NCBI GenBank assembly: GCA_965261915.1
Contig: CBDHDW010000013.1
Span: 1,426,001-1,490,000, forward strand
DNA length: 64,000 bases
Reading direction: 5' to 3'
Origin: JAIBDK01 sp965261915
GTDB taxonomy: Bacteria > Pseudomonadota > Gammaproteobacteria > Arenicellales > Poriferihabitantaceae
Shown here piece by piece: positions 8,660 through 17,281 of this stretch. The position numbers and the translations under genes were made by a program. The notes beneath the pieces were generated by a model. It searched no databases. It was not told where the DNA came from and was given only the letters and a program-made list of their open reading frames with translations. Numbering within the stretch: the stretch's first letter is position 1; each line of letters begins with the position of its first letter.

Positions 8660-10150
8660 TCAGCCGCTGCTAAGGGTTTTTTCAAGGGCGTTGTGCCAAC
8701 CCGACAGATTCTCATTTCTTAGCCGCTGATGCATTCCTGAGTGACACGTTGCGTTCGCTTTCCAGTTCGAATGAAGATCCTCCAGCGATGGGTTGATGCC
8801 GAGCGCAATACCTGCCAGACTGGCAGCTCCCAATGATGTCGTTTCGATATTCTCTGGTCGTTGTACAGACACGTTTAAAATGTCAGCGAGGAATTGCAGC
8901 AGCCAATCATTCGCCGTCATTCCGCCGTCAACACGAATTTGGCAAATTTCGATGTTGCTGTCTTGTTGCATGGCGTTGATTAAGTCATAAGACTGGTAAC
9001 ACACCGATTCAAGTGCCGCACGCACCAGTTGCGATTTCCCCGTGTCTCGAGTGATGCCGGTTAAAACACCTCTGGCATCGGCATCCCAGTGGGGTGCGCC
9101 AAGTCCGGTAAATGCGGGTACCAGATAAACGCCGTGGTTATTTTCTGTTTGTTCAATCAGGTTATCAATTTCATCGTTGCTATGAAACACGCCAAGCTCG
9201 TCGCGCAGCCATTGAATCGTTGTGCCGGCGTTGAAAATCGAACCTTCCAGGGCATAGTTGATTTTCCCATTAATTTGATACGCTACAGTCGTGAGTAGAT
9301 GGTGTTGCGAAACCACGGCTTGATCGCCCGTGTTCATGACCATAAAACAGCCCGTGCCATAAGTGCTTTTGGTCATGCCGGGGTTGAAACAGGCTTGTCC
9401 AATCAATGCCGCCTGCTGATCACCGGCAGCGCCGCATATTGGAATCTCTCTGCCGAGAACCGAGGGATCGGTGACGCCATAGTCATCGGCGCAGTTTTTG
9501 ACATCCGCAAGCAGCGATCGAGGAATGTTGAATAGCTTCAGCAAATCACTATCCCAATCACCGGTGTGGATATTAAACAACAGCGTTCGGCTCGCATTCG
9601 TTGCGTCTGTGGCGTGGCTATTGCCGTTGGTTAACCGCCAGATCAGGAAACTGTCCACTGTGCCAAAGCATAATTCACCGTTCTCAGCGCGTTTTTGCGC
9701 ACCATCAACATGATCCAAAACCCAGCGGATTTTGGTGGCTGAAAAATAGGGGTCCAGCAGCAGTCCGGTTTTTTCGCGAATCATTTGTTCATGCCCCTGT
9801 GCCTTTAGTGCATTGCAATAATCTGCTGTGCGTCTATCCTGCCAGACGATGGCGTTATAAATCACCTGCCCTGACTGCCTTTCCCAAACTAACGTGGTTT
9901 CCCGTTGATTGGTGATTCCGATCCCGGCAACGAATGCGTCACTTCCGAGCCTGGATAAGACATCCTTGCAGGTATTCAGACAGGTTTGCCAGATATCCAT
10001 CGGCTTGTGTTCAACCCAGCCGTTGTTCGGATAGTATTGATCAAAAGGTTGTTGGGCTGATGTTATTACCGTTCCTGCCGTGTCAAAGGCCAGTGAACGT
10101 GAACTGGTTGTGCCCTGATCTATGGCAATAATGAAGGTGTTTTTATTCAT
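8660..10150 (-). CDS. glpK: Glycerol kinase
   Basis: A 496-residue FGGY-family kinase that phosphorylates glycerol to sn-glycerol 3-phosphate. The N-terminal IDQGTTSSRSLAFD is the phosphate-1 loop. QRETTLVW and the Trp/Arg segment lie near residue 83, and GAAGDQQAALIGQ near residue 242 is followed by GTGCFMVMNTG. The FGGY signature region is seen as VDGGMTANDWLLQFLADILN. Length is typical (E. coli GlpK is 502). No glpF or glpD neighbour is in the window; the neighbours on either side are unrelated and convergent or divergent, so it is probably transcribed alone. Confidence 0.95.
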   Translation of the reverse strand: MNKNTFIIAIDQGTTSSRSLAFDTAGTVITSAQQPFDQYYPNNGWVEHKPMDIWQTCLNTCKDVLSRLGSDAFVAGIGITNQRETTLVWERQSGQVIYNAIVWQDRRTADYCNALKAQGHEQMIREKTGLLLDPYFSATKIRWVLDHVDGAQKRAENGELCFGTVDSFLIWRLTNGNSHATDATNASRTLLFNIHTGDWDSDLLKLFNIPRSLLADVKNCADDYGVTDPSVLGREIPICGAAGDQQAALIGQACFNPGMTKSTYGTGCFMVMNTGDQAVVSQHHLLTTVAYQINGKINYALEGSIFNAGTTIQWLRDELGVFHSNDEIDNLIEQTENNHGVYLVPAFTGLGAPHWDADARGVLTGITRDTGKSQLVRAALESVCYQSYDLINAMQQDSNIEICQIRVDGGMTANDWLLQFLADILNVSVQRPENIETTSLGAASLAGIALGINPSLEDLHSNWKANATCHSGMHQRLRNENLSGWHNALEKTLSSG

Positions 10151-10603
10151 GACGACTATTCTATCCCGAAACGTAATCGGTTTTTAAATACCCTATAATT
10201 CGGTGAAAGTTTTCCTGAATTCTGAATATGACCGATTCCTTTGATATAGAACGCGCACGCGCGGAAACCCGAGCCTGTGGCGATAGGGTGCATTTCAATA
10301 ATGCCGGATCATCCCTGATGCCAGCGCGTGTGGCAGATTACTTGCGCCGATTTCTCGATAAAGAAGAAATGCTCGGTGGATATGAAACTGCGGACGCTGA
10401 AGCTGAAGCGCTGGAGAATTTCTATCATGCTTGTGGGCGCTTGTTAAATTGTGGCGCACACGAAATCGCCTACGCAGAAAATGCCACCCGCGCATGGGAC
10501 ATGGCGTTTTACGGGATGAACTTTAAGCAAGGTGATCGAATACTGACGACGATGTCTGAGTACGGCAGTAATGTCATCGCGTATAACCAGCAGGTGCGAA
10601 AAA

Positions 10604-10619
10604 CGGCTGCCGAGCTCGT
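10604..10619. repeat. Target-site duplication, left copy (IS1634-family element)
   Basis: CGGCTGCCGAGCTCGT, repeated exactly at 12532-12547, directly outside the inverted repeats. Variable and long duplications are a known habit of this family. Confidence 0.93.
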
Positions 10620-12531
10620 CCTGACTTCGACGGTTCACACTCATAACTCATTGATTTATAAGGAAACACAAAAATACCTAGGCACTACAAATGCCCAGAT
10701 ATTGAAGAATTATGTCAATTAGTACAGTGGGTAAGCTGTGGTAATCGCTTTTAATCCCATCACAGCATAGATTTTTTTTGCCTCTGGATTGATTTGAGAA
10801 GGCATGACATAACGCTGTTTGGTGCGCTTGTGTTTGAACACACTATGTTGCACATGAATCAAGGCATTACGAATAACTTCAGGGGATAAGGCTTTGTGTT
10901 GTAGCTTGATTCGATACATTAGCTGTCTGATGCAGGCAAAAGCCATGAACGAAATAGCAATGTGGGCACGCACCCTGGAAGGTGTCCAGTGGTAGATAGG
11001 GCGTACTTTTAAGTCATGTTTAGTGATGCGGAAACTTTCTTCAACCTGCCATAAGCCGCGATAGTGTGATAACACTTCTTGGTGCGGCGTATCAGGCAAA
11101 TTGGTAATCACCCCATGCAAGCCGTCCCAACGGCTTTCGGCATCAATTTTATCCTGGTTGATACTCAGGCTGGTTTTTTCCCTTGATAATCAGAAAGATA
11201 AACAAAAAGATAATCAGAAACTTTTTATAGCCGTAGTTATTTAATAAGTCCTTGGGATTCTGGCTTTTACCTATTTTCTTGATGAGCCGATCGACCGCCT
11301 TTTGTCGGTCATGTTGATCTTTATCCGCACGCTTTGGACAATGCGAGACAATGAGCCGTCTCTTCTTGTGCGTCAGCTCGGCTGCGCTTGACCCGCCTTT
11401 GCCAAGTGCCTGATAAGCTGATTTATCCAATACTTTGGTTTGTAGTGCACTTGGTAATTGTTTTAGTTTCGCTCCGACAATGTAATAAGCGCCCGCCTCA
11501 TCCAGGGCGCTTAGATTGTCTTCATTCAACATGCCCCTATCAGCGACAAAGATCATTTTCCTGACATCATAGCGCGCCTGCATCGTCTTCAAAACGCTGA
11601 TTAGGCTATGGCCCTCGAAAGTAGCACCGGGGAACACTTCGTAGCCGACCGGCAGGCCTTCATGGGTGACCAGCAAAGCCAGCAATACTTGCGGCTGATT
11701 GAATTTACAGTCCTTGCTGTAGCCATTTTGTTTTAACTCATCTTCCTTGAAAGACTCAAAATACAGTGTCGTACAGTCAAAAAACAACACATCCAACGCA
11801 CCAGGTAACAAGGATCGCGTGCCTTCACAGGTCATCGCTTGTAGCCGACTGATGGTGTTATCGTCCAGCTGATCCATCATCCGATAAACTTTCTCTAAGG
11901 ACAAAGAAACGCCAAAGTCCTGCTCCAGCTGCTGCACACTGCCGCGCTTACTTTTAGGATTGGCAATGCGTGCCATCACACAATGAAACAGTGCTTCTGT
12001 GGAGGCACGATACTTCTTTTGCGGCAACAGGGTATCGAACGACAACTGGCGATAGACCGCGCCATACACCTCATGGATGCCCAGTACCACCCGTTGTTCT
12101 TCCACCATCTGCATCAGGTCAACATTCAAGGTGGCTTTGGACGCTTTGGCTGCTTTCGCTTCAATAACTTGTTTGGCGACCGCCTCAGGCGGAAACAAAC
12201 CGGGCTGGTGTTGGGCTTCAAGCTTCGCCTTGACGACTTCGGCCAGCTCTTTCAATCGCACTAACTCATCGTCATCCATGGCAATGCCGATATAACGGAC
12301 AATCTTTTGCTTGACCTTATCGCCGACGCGCACAGATGAAACAATCTGAACCGATTGTCTTGGGCTATTGGGTGTCGATTTAACGCGAACAAACATGGGG
12401 TGAGCTTACACCATGCTATCGCCGAAGCCAACACAAATATTAAGATAGGCACTACAAATCGATCTCAACAGAAGACCCCCGTATTGACTGGGCTGTAGGC
12501 GATCTGCGTGGGGTGGACCGTCGAAGTCAGG
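10620..12531 (-). mobile_element. IS1634-family insertion sequence, 1912 bp, transposase frameshifted
   Basis: The ends are inverted repeats with 15 identical bases, CCTGACTTCGACGGT at 10620-10634 and its complement at 12517-12531, extending imperfectly beyond. A 16-bp direct duplication flanks them. Inside is one transposase gene on the minus strand, broken by a one-base frameshift. A 14-bp subterminal direct repeat, TAGGCACTACAAAT, occurs at 10679-10692 and 12446-12459, inside the element. The element splits a class V aminotransferase gene. With a broken transposase it could move only if another copy supplied the protein. Confidence 0.92.
10719..12396 (-). pseudogene. IS1634-family transposase, frameshifted
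   Basis: The main frame (12396 down to 11149) encodes the N-terminal 400 residues: RVGDKVKQKIVRYIGIA at the start, the DDE residues in LFFDCTTLYFESF and FVADRGMLNEDNLSAL, and the basic region near KKRRLIVSHC. The remainder (10719 to ~11170) carries WDGLHGVITNLPD, then HYRGLWQVEESFRITKHDLKVRPIYHW with the catalytic Glu. The two join if one A is removed from a run of six A at about 11173-11178. Just before the run, a near-triplicated 12-base unit (TTTCTGATTATC-like) adds FLIIFLFIFLII, which looks like replication slippage. Full-length family members are one continuous frame of roughly 550-600 residues. Confidence 0.88.
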
Positions 12532-12547
12532 CGGCTGCCGAGCTCGT
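12532..12547. repeat. Target-site duplication, right copy (IS1634-family element)
   Basis: CGGCTGCCGAGCTCGT, identical to 10604-10619. Confidence 0.93.
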
Positions 12548-13426
12548 GTTTGTACCTGATGATGAATTTGGTCAAATTGATGTGAGTGAGTTGGAAAATC
12601 TGGTTGATGAAAAAACCAGATTAATTTCAATCAGTCTGATCCCGACGGGGGGCGGGTTGGTTAATCCGGCTGCAGCGGTGGGTGAAGTCGCCAATCAGGC
12701 CGGTGTACCGTTTTTACTGGATGCCTGTCAGGGAGTGGGGCATATCCCTCTGGATGTTGAAACAATAGGCTGTGACATGTTGAGTGGTACCGGACGTAAA
12801 TACCTGCGCGGCCCACGAGCAACCGGGATGCTGTATATAAAAGAAGCGATGATGGATCAGATTGCACCCCCGTTTCTTGATCAACATTCAGCAGATTTGA
12901 TTACACCGACAGAATATAAACTACTGCCGGATGCCAGGCGTTATGAGAACTGGGAGCAGTATTTTGGCGGAAAAGCCGGTTTGGGTGTGGCAATAGATTA
13001 CGCCATGGAGTTTGGATTGTCTGCGATTCAACAGCGAATTTATTGTTTAGCGGACATCCTGCGATCAAAGCTTGAAGATATCGATGGCGTAACCCTAACG
13101 GATTTGGGTAAAGAAAAATGCGGTATCGTCACTTTCATCGCCGCCCAAAAAAGCGGTGCGGAAATCAAGGCGGGATTAGCGGCGAAGCGAATTAATGTAA
13201 CGATTTCTGATGGATCCGGCAGTCTGGTATCTTTCCAGCAGCGTGATCTGACAGAAGTGGTTCGTGCATCGGTTCATTATTTTAATTCCGAACAGGAGAT
13301 TGATTATTTTATTGAAACGCTAAAAGGAATTCTGGCTGGCCGTTAGGATTTCTTTGGCTGGATTTTATTGATGATCCGGCATTCCCTGGCCGGTGAAGTC
13401 ACCGTTGAGCGTAATGTCTCGAGACC

Positions 13427-13456
13427 AGTAGTCACGAGCAGTCACGAGTAGTCAAA
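13427..13456. repeat. Three tandem copies of a 10-bp unit
   Basis: AGTAGTCACG, AGCAGTCACG and AGTAGTCAAA follow one another in the 194-bp convergent gap between the class V aminotransferase gene and the aromatic aminotransferase gene. No other signal is seen in the gap. Confidence 0.6.
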
Positions 13457-13540
13457 GGTTACGATCTATAGAGTGATTGCATTTTCGCTGGTATCGTTGA
13501 ATCACGTGAACAACTGAAATTGAATTCGACTGGCGCAAGT

Positions 13541-14728
13541 TTATGAGGTCACAGCTACCAGTGCATCCGAGAAGCGATTAAGCTGATCATCATCTTTCAG
13601 ACCCGCTATGTTCACTCGACCGCCCGCCACTGCGTACACTGCGTGATCTTCTCGCAAACGGTCTACCTGTTCATCTGACAGCACCAGAAGTGAAAACATA
13701 CCCCTGTGATCGGCAATAAAGTCCCAACGATCACTATTGGATTTTTCACGCAATACATCGCTCAGTTGTTTGCGTAAAACCAGCATGCGTCCTCGAGTTT
13801 GTTCAAGCTCATTCTGCCAGTTCGCTCTAAGATTGTCGTCAGTCATAATAGCGGCAACCAGCGCCGCGCCGTGATCGGGCGGCATGGAGTAGGAGCTCCT
13901 TGCGTTACTCAGGATATGTGACCGTGCGATATCTGCGGTTTTGCTGTTTTCGCCAAGTAAGAGGGAGCAGCCCACACGATCTCGGTACAGGCCAAAGTTT
14001 TTAGAACAAGAACTCGCAACCACCATGGCTTCGACTTCTTTAGCCATCGCTCGAATACTATAGGCATCTTTCTCCAGTGAGTCTCCAAATCCCTGATACG
14101 CCATATCAAAGTAAGGGAAAAATCCATTTTTCGCCGCCAGTTTGGCAATCTCATCCCAGTCTGAAGGAGCCAATTCAGCACCAGAGGGATTGTGACAACA
14201 GGCATGAAATACCACGATGTCGCTTTTCCCCAGAGTCGAAAGTTTGCCCATCAGCGCATCAACATCGACGGTTTTGGTTTTTCGGTTTAAGTAGGGATAG
14301 GCATCAATATCAAAGCCGCTTTGACGAAAAATCGGGTAGTGGTTTCCCCAGGTCGGATCGCTAACCCAGAATTTTCGATCACTGGCAATACGATAAAGCA
14401 TATCGGACAGCATTCTCAGTGCGCCGCATCCGCCGGGTGTCTGGACGGCTCGGATACGATCCATTTCGCCATCTGCAGCGAAAACCAGTTTGGTTATTTC
14501 ACGGTTAAAGGTCTCATCCCCTGCAAGTCCCACATAAGCTTTGGTTGTCTGTTCGTGATGAACCTTTTCTTCGGCCAGACGTACCGCTTCCATGATCGGC
14601 GTTTGCCCGTTTTCATCGCGAAATACCCCCACGCCAACGTCTATTTTGTTATCGCGTGTATCAGCACGAAACATGCCCATTAACTGGATTATGGGATCCT
14701 GTGGGGTGGGTTCGAATTTCTCAAACAT
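13541..14728 (-). CDS. Aromatic amino acid / aspartate aminotransferase (class I)
   Basis: A 395-residue PLP enzyme of subfamily I-alpha that transfers the amino group between aspartate or aromatic amino acids and 2-oxoglutarate. Visible landmarks are DVGVGVFRDENGQTP near the N-terminus, VQTPGGCGALRM, SDPTWGNHYPIF, the HACCHNPSG substrate/PLP block, DMAYQGFG, and the Schiff-base lysine in SSCSKNFGLYRDRVG near residue 243. The Arg that binds the alpha-carboxylate appears late in the chain (GRVNIAGL). Length is normal for TyrB/AspC. Aspartate versus aromatic preference cannot be told here. It stands alone on the minus strand. Confidence 0.9.
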   Translation of the reverse strand: MFEKFEPTPQDPIIQLMGMFRADTRDNKIDVGVGVFRDENGQTPIMEAVRLAEEKVHHEQTTKAYVGLAGDETFNREITKLVFAADGEMDRIRAVQTPGGCGALRMLSDMLYRIASDRKFWVSDPTWGNHYPIFRQSGFDIDAYPYLNRKTKTVDVDALMGKLSTLGKSDIVVFHACCHNPSGAELAPSDWDEIAKLAAKNGFFPYFDMAYQGFGDSLEKDAYSIRAMAKEVEAMVVASSCSKNFGLYRDRVGCSLLLGENSKTADIARSHILSNARSSYSMPPDHGAALVAAIMTDDNLRANWQNELEQTRGRMLVLRKQLSDVLREKSNSDRWDFIADHRGMFSLLVLSDEQVDRLREDHAVYAVAGGRVNIAGLKDDDQLNRFSDALVAVTS

Positions 14729-14796
14729 TGTGGTTTTCCGAAAGATTCAGGTTCAATAACAGGCAGTGGATTTGCCGCAGGTTGTAAGCAATCTAA

Positions 14797-15037
14797 TGGT
14801 CTTTGTCAACTACCATTGGCGGATGCCTCTTCAGTATTCTATACCGCTTCACTATTGGCAGTGGCGTTTTCAGTCTCCATTCTTGGAGAACGGGCAGGTA
14901 TTCGCCGATGGAGTGCAATTATTGTGGGTCTCATCGGTGTTTTTATTATTGCAAGCGGGTTATATTCTGTGCATCGCGAAGCCAGCCTGGCGCGTCATCA
15001 GGATCGTCAGGAAAAAGCCACCGCCCTGAGGCAATAG
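14797..15037 (+). pseudogene. EamA/DMT-family transporter, C-terminal remnant
   Basis: About 75 codons match the end of a drug/metabolite transporter: LPLADASSVFYTASLL, then LGERAGIRRWSAIIVGLIGVF, the last two or three membrane helices of the second EamA repeat, with a charged tail. The other seven or eight helices are missing and nothing similar is seen upstream, so the protein cannot work as a transporter. An ATG at 14816 is available but would start inside a helix. It ends 41 bp before bolA. Confidence 0.7.
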
Positions 15038-15078
15038 GCGACAACGTAATCGAGAGCGTCTAAAAGCCAAGTCTGTTT

Positions 15079-15399
15079 ATGTCAGAAAATATTGTTAAAA
15101 GCCAAATAGAAAATCAACTGGTGCCATTTTCACCGATTTATTGCGAGGTCAAAAACGAAAGCGCAATGCATAATGTGCCGGTTGGTTCGGAATCCCATTT
15201 CAAGGTCACCATCGTCTCTGAGCAGTTCAATGGAAAAATGCTGGTGGCACGTCATCGTATGGTTAATGAACAGCTTAAATTACTGATTGAAGGCTCCGTT
15301 CATGCTTTGGCGTTACATACCATGACCCCTGATGAGTGGTTTGAAAAGGGTGGATTAGCGCCCGACTCTCCTGAGTGTCTGGGCGGCGGCAGTTCTTGA
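15079..15399 (+). CDS. bolA: BolA family protein
   Basis: A 106-residue protein with the BolA fold. It shows the N-terminal helix (QIENQLVPFSPIYCEVKNES), then HFKVTIVSEQFNGKMLVARHRMVNEQL with the conserved His region, and HALALHTMTPDEWFEKG at the end. BolA proteins bind monothiol glutaredoxins and share [2Fe-2S] clusters; some also bind DNA and affect cell shape and stress responses. The C-terminal tail (PDSPECLGGGSS) is typical of gammaproteobacterial BolA and longer than in IbaG. The DjlA-like gene follows 39 bp downstream and may share the transcript. Confidence 0.9.
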   Translation: MSENIVKSQIENQLVPFSPIYCEVKNESAMHNVPVGSESHFKVTIVSEQFNGKMLVARHRMVNEQLKLLIEGSVHALALHTMTPDEWFEKGGLAPDSPECLGGGSS

Positions 15400-15438
15400 G
15401 CAGTTAACTGTCGACAATAACAAACACGATAATTTGCA

Positions 15439-16221
15439 ATGAGTTGGTGGGGAAAAGTTGTTGGCGGAACATTTGGATTCCTGATTGGCGGACCCCTCGG
15501 TGCGTTATTGGGGGCATCGCTCGGGCATTCGCTCGATAATAGTTTTAGTAACGCCAGCGGTTATCTGCCGGGAGATCAGGAACGCACACAGGCGGCATTC
15601 TTTACCGCGACGTTTTCGATTATGGGCTACGTGTCGAAAGCGGATGGTCGTGTAACGCAGGATGAGATTACGCTTGCGCAAAGTATTATGGCGCAGATGC
15701 AACTGGATTCAACCCAGCAGAGAGCCGCAATAGAACTCTTTAACAGTGGCAAGTCCGAGGATTTTCAGATTGACCCGGTGCTGAATCAATTTCGCAGGGA
15801 ATGCCATCGACGTTCAACACTACTGCAAATGTTTCTTGAGATACAGGTCCATGCGGCTTTTGCAGACGGCAGCTTAGACCCAAAAGAAAATCAGGTTTTA
15901 CACGACATCGCTCAACAACTTGGTTTTCGACCTGGCGATGTAAATTTGATTATTGAAATGGTTCGCGGCGGCGCTCAATCTGGTGCAAATGCAGGGGCTC
16001 AATCGCAAACCAATATGGCAGACCCCTACAAGGTGTTAGGGGTATCTCCTGAAACGCCTTTGGCGGAAATTAAAAAAGCTTACCGCAGGCTTCTCAGTCA
16101 GCATCATCCTGACAAGCTGGTTTCAAAAGGATTGCCTGAAGAAATGATTAAGCTGGCGAATCAAAAAACCCATGAAATTCGGCAAGCCTGGAAAACCATT
16201 CAGAGAAATCATCAAACATGA
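15439..16221 (+). CDS. djlA: DjlA-like membrane co-chaperone (TerB and J domains)
   Basis: A 260-residue protein. Residues 1-30 form a glycine-rich membrane segment (GGTFGFLIGGPLGALLGASLGH), as in DjlA, whose helices pair through GxxxG. Residues ~50-175 are a TerB-like helical domain (MGYVSKADGRVTQDEI and VHAAFADGSLDPKENQVL). Residues ~195-260 are a J domain with the HPD tripeptide in SQHHPDKLVSKG, which stimulates the ATPase of DnaK. The linker GGAQSGANAGAQSQ is a short Gly/Ala/Gln spacer. The architecture matches DjlA, which is anchored in the inner membrane with its J domain in the cytoplasm. Confidence 0.88.
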   Translation: MSWWGKVVGGTFGFLIGGPLGALLGASLGHSLDNSFSNASGYLPGDQERTQAAFFTATFSIMGYVSKADGRVTQDEITLAQSIMAQMQLDSTQQRAAIELFNSGKSEDFQIDPVLNQFRRECHRRSTLLQMFLEIQVHAAFADGSLDPKENQVLHDIAQQLGFRPGDVNLIIEMVRGGAQSGANAGAQSQTNMADPYKVLGVSPETPLAEIKKAYRRLLSQHHPDKLVSKGLPEEMIKLANQKTHEIRQAWKTIQRNHQT

Positions 16222-16273
16222 TGCGCGGAATCAGTTTTATTGTTGAATCTGGCTCGACCAGCACCGACTAACC

Positions 16274-17041
16274 ATGTGTCGAATCGCAACTTATCTTGGG
16301 CCGGAAATTCCGTTACAAAACATTGTTACCGGACCTGTGCACTCTTTACTTTCCCAGAGCCGCGATGCGGCGGAATCGAAGGTAAACCTGAATGGTGATG
16401 GCTTTGGAATTGCCTGGTATGGAGATCTTAAAGAGCCTGGTTTGTATCGAGAGGTACTGCCCGCGTGGTCTGACGAGAATCTCACCAATATATGCCGGAT
16501 GATGCGCTCAAATCTGTTTATCGCGCATGTTCGTGCGTCGACCATTGGTGAAACCATGCGATCGAACTGCCATCCGTTTGTCTACGAAAACTGGAGTTTT
16601 GCCCATAATGGTCAAATTGGGGGATTTGATTTGATGCAGCGTCAGCTTGAATCGGAATTGTCCGATGATCTTTATCTGTCTCGCCGTGGCACGACGGATT
16701 CAGAGTTGCTTTTTCTGACACTGCTAAATTGTGGGTTAGGTGAATCTCCTGGGACGGCTTGCAGCCGAGTTATTGAAAAGCTCGAAGGTCTACGAACTGT
16801 ACACGCAATCTCCGCACCATTGAGATTGACGTTTGTATTCTCCAATGGTCAAGAGCTATTCGGCGTTCGCTACGCTTCGGATCGATTCAGTCCCACCTTG
16901 TACTATTCAAACCAACTGGATAACAATGGCTTTTCATTGTCTTCGGAACCGTTGGATGGTGTGGTGAGTAACTGGACGAAGATTCAATCTTCTTCTTTTG
17001 TTCAAGTCTCTAAAAACGGAATCCAACTCGAACCATTCTAG
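16274..17041 (+). CDS. Class II glutamine amidotransferase, YafJ-like
   Basis: A 255-residue Ntn-type glutaminase domain without a synthetase partner domain. After removal of Met1 the catalytic Cys2 becomes N-terminal (MCRIATYLG). The family's glutamine-binding blocks are present: GDGFGIAWYG, HVRASTIGETMRSNCHPFVYENWSFAHNGQIGGF and RGTTDSELLFL. Stand-alone members such as YafJ and EgtC hydrolyse gamma-glutamyl amides, but for YafJ the physiological substrate is uncertain. It begins 52 bp after the DjlA-like gene, on the same strand. Confidence 0.85.
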   Translation: MCRIATYLGPEIPLQNIVTGPVHSLLSQSRDAAESKVNLNGDGFGIAWYGDLKEPGLYREVLPAWSDENLTNICRMMRSNLFIAHVRASTIGETMRSNCHPFVYENWSFAHNGQIGGFDLMQRQLESELSDDLYLSRRGTTDSELLFLTLLNCGLGESPGTACSRVIEKLEGLRTVHAISAPLRLTFVFSNGQELFGVRYASDRFSPTLYYSNQLDNNGFSLSSEPLDGVVSNWTKIQSSSFVQVSKNGIQLEPF

Positions 17042-17281
17042 TCCCGTTTTTATACAATTTCCCACCAGAATAGCGAAAGACAAACATGTAAATGCACTGA
17101 TTTGGGCGATATTGGACCAAGGCGCAATTTTCTATGAATTTATCTCCGTTTCAGCGACTTTTTGTGGTTGAAAAACCTGTTTTAAGACACCATTTGATGT
17201 ATCATCGCGCCCGCTTCGGAAATGCTCGGATCGGTATCGCCGAATTCTCTAAAATTTGCGCTAATTCAAACATTTAAAGCC

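Larger units (their letters stand above)
10228..13346 (+). pseudogene. Class V aminotransferase-fold PLP enzyme, interrupted by an IS1634-family element
   Basis: The N-terminal 130 codons (VHFNNAGSSLMPARV, then ENATRAWDMAFYGM and ILTTMSEYGSN) and the C-terminal part (FVPDDEFGQID, DACQGVGHIPLDV, and the PLP-lysine block SGTGRKYLRGP) belong to one fold-type I enzyme of the class V family, near the cysteine desulfurase, selenocysteine lyase and isopenicillin-epimerase-like proteins. They are separated by 1912 bp of element plus one copy of a 16-bp duplication. Removing both joins R-K-T-A-A-E-L-V-F-V-P-D in frame, giving about 396 codons, the usual length. As it stands the first part runs 30 codons into the element and stops at 10720-10722. 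The right part has a GTG at 12513 but lacks the substrate-side N-terminus, so activity is unlikely. Confidence 0.93.

Noticed and set aside
11149..11200. Programmed -1 frameshift in the IS1634-family transposase
   Set aside because: The downstream frame needs +1 or -2; a -1 shift at the A-run meets a stop within three codons.
10679..12459. 14-bp direct repeat TAGGCACTACAAAT read as the target duplication of the IS1634-family element
   Set aside because: Inverted repeats lie further out at 10620 and 12531, and a perfect 16-bp duplication borders them. Excision there, not at the 14-mers, restores the aminotransferase frame.
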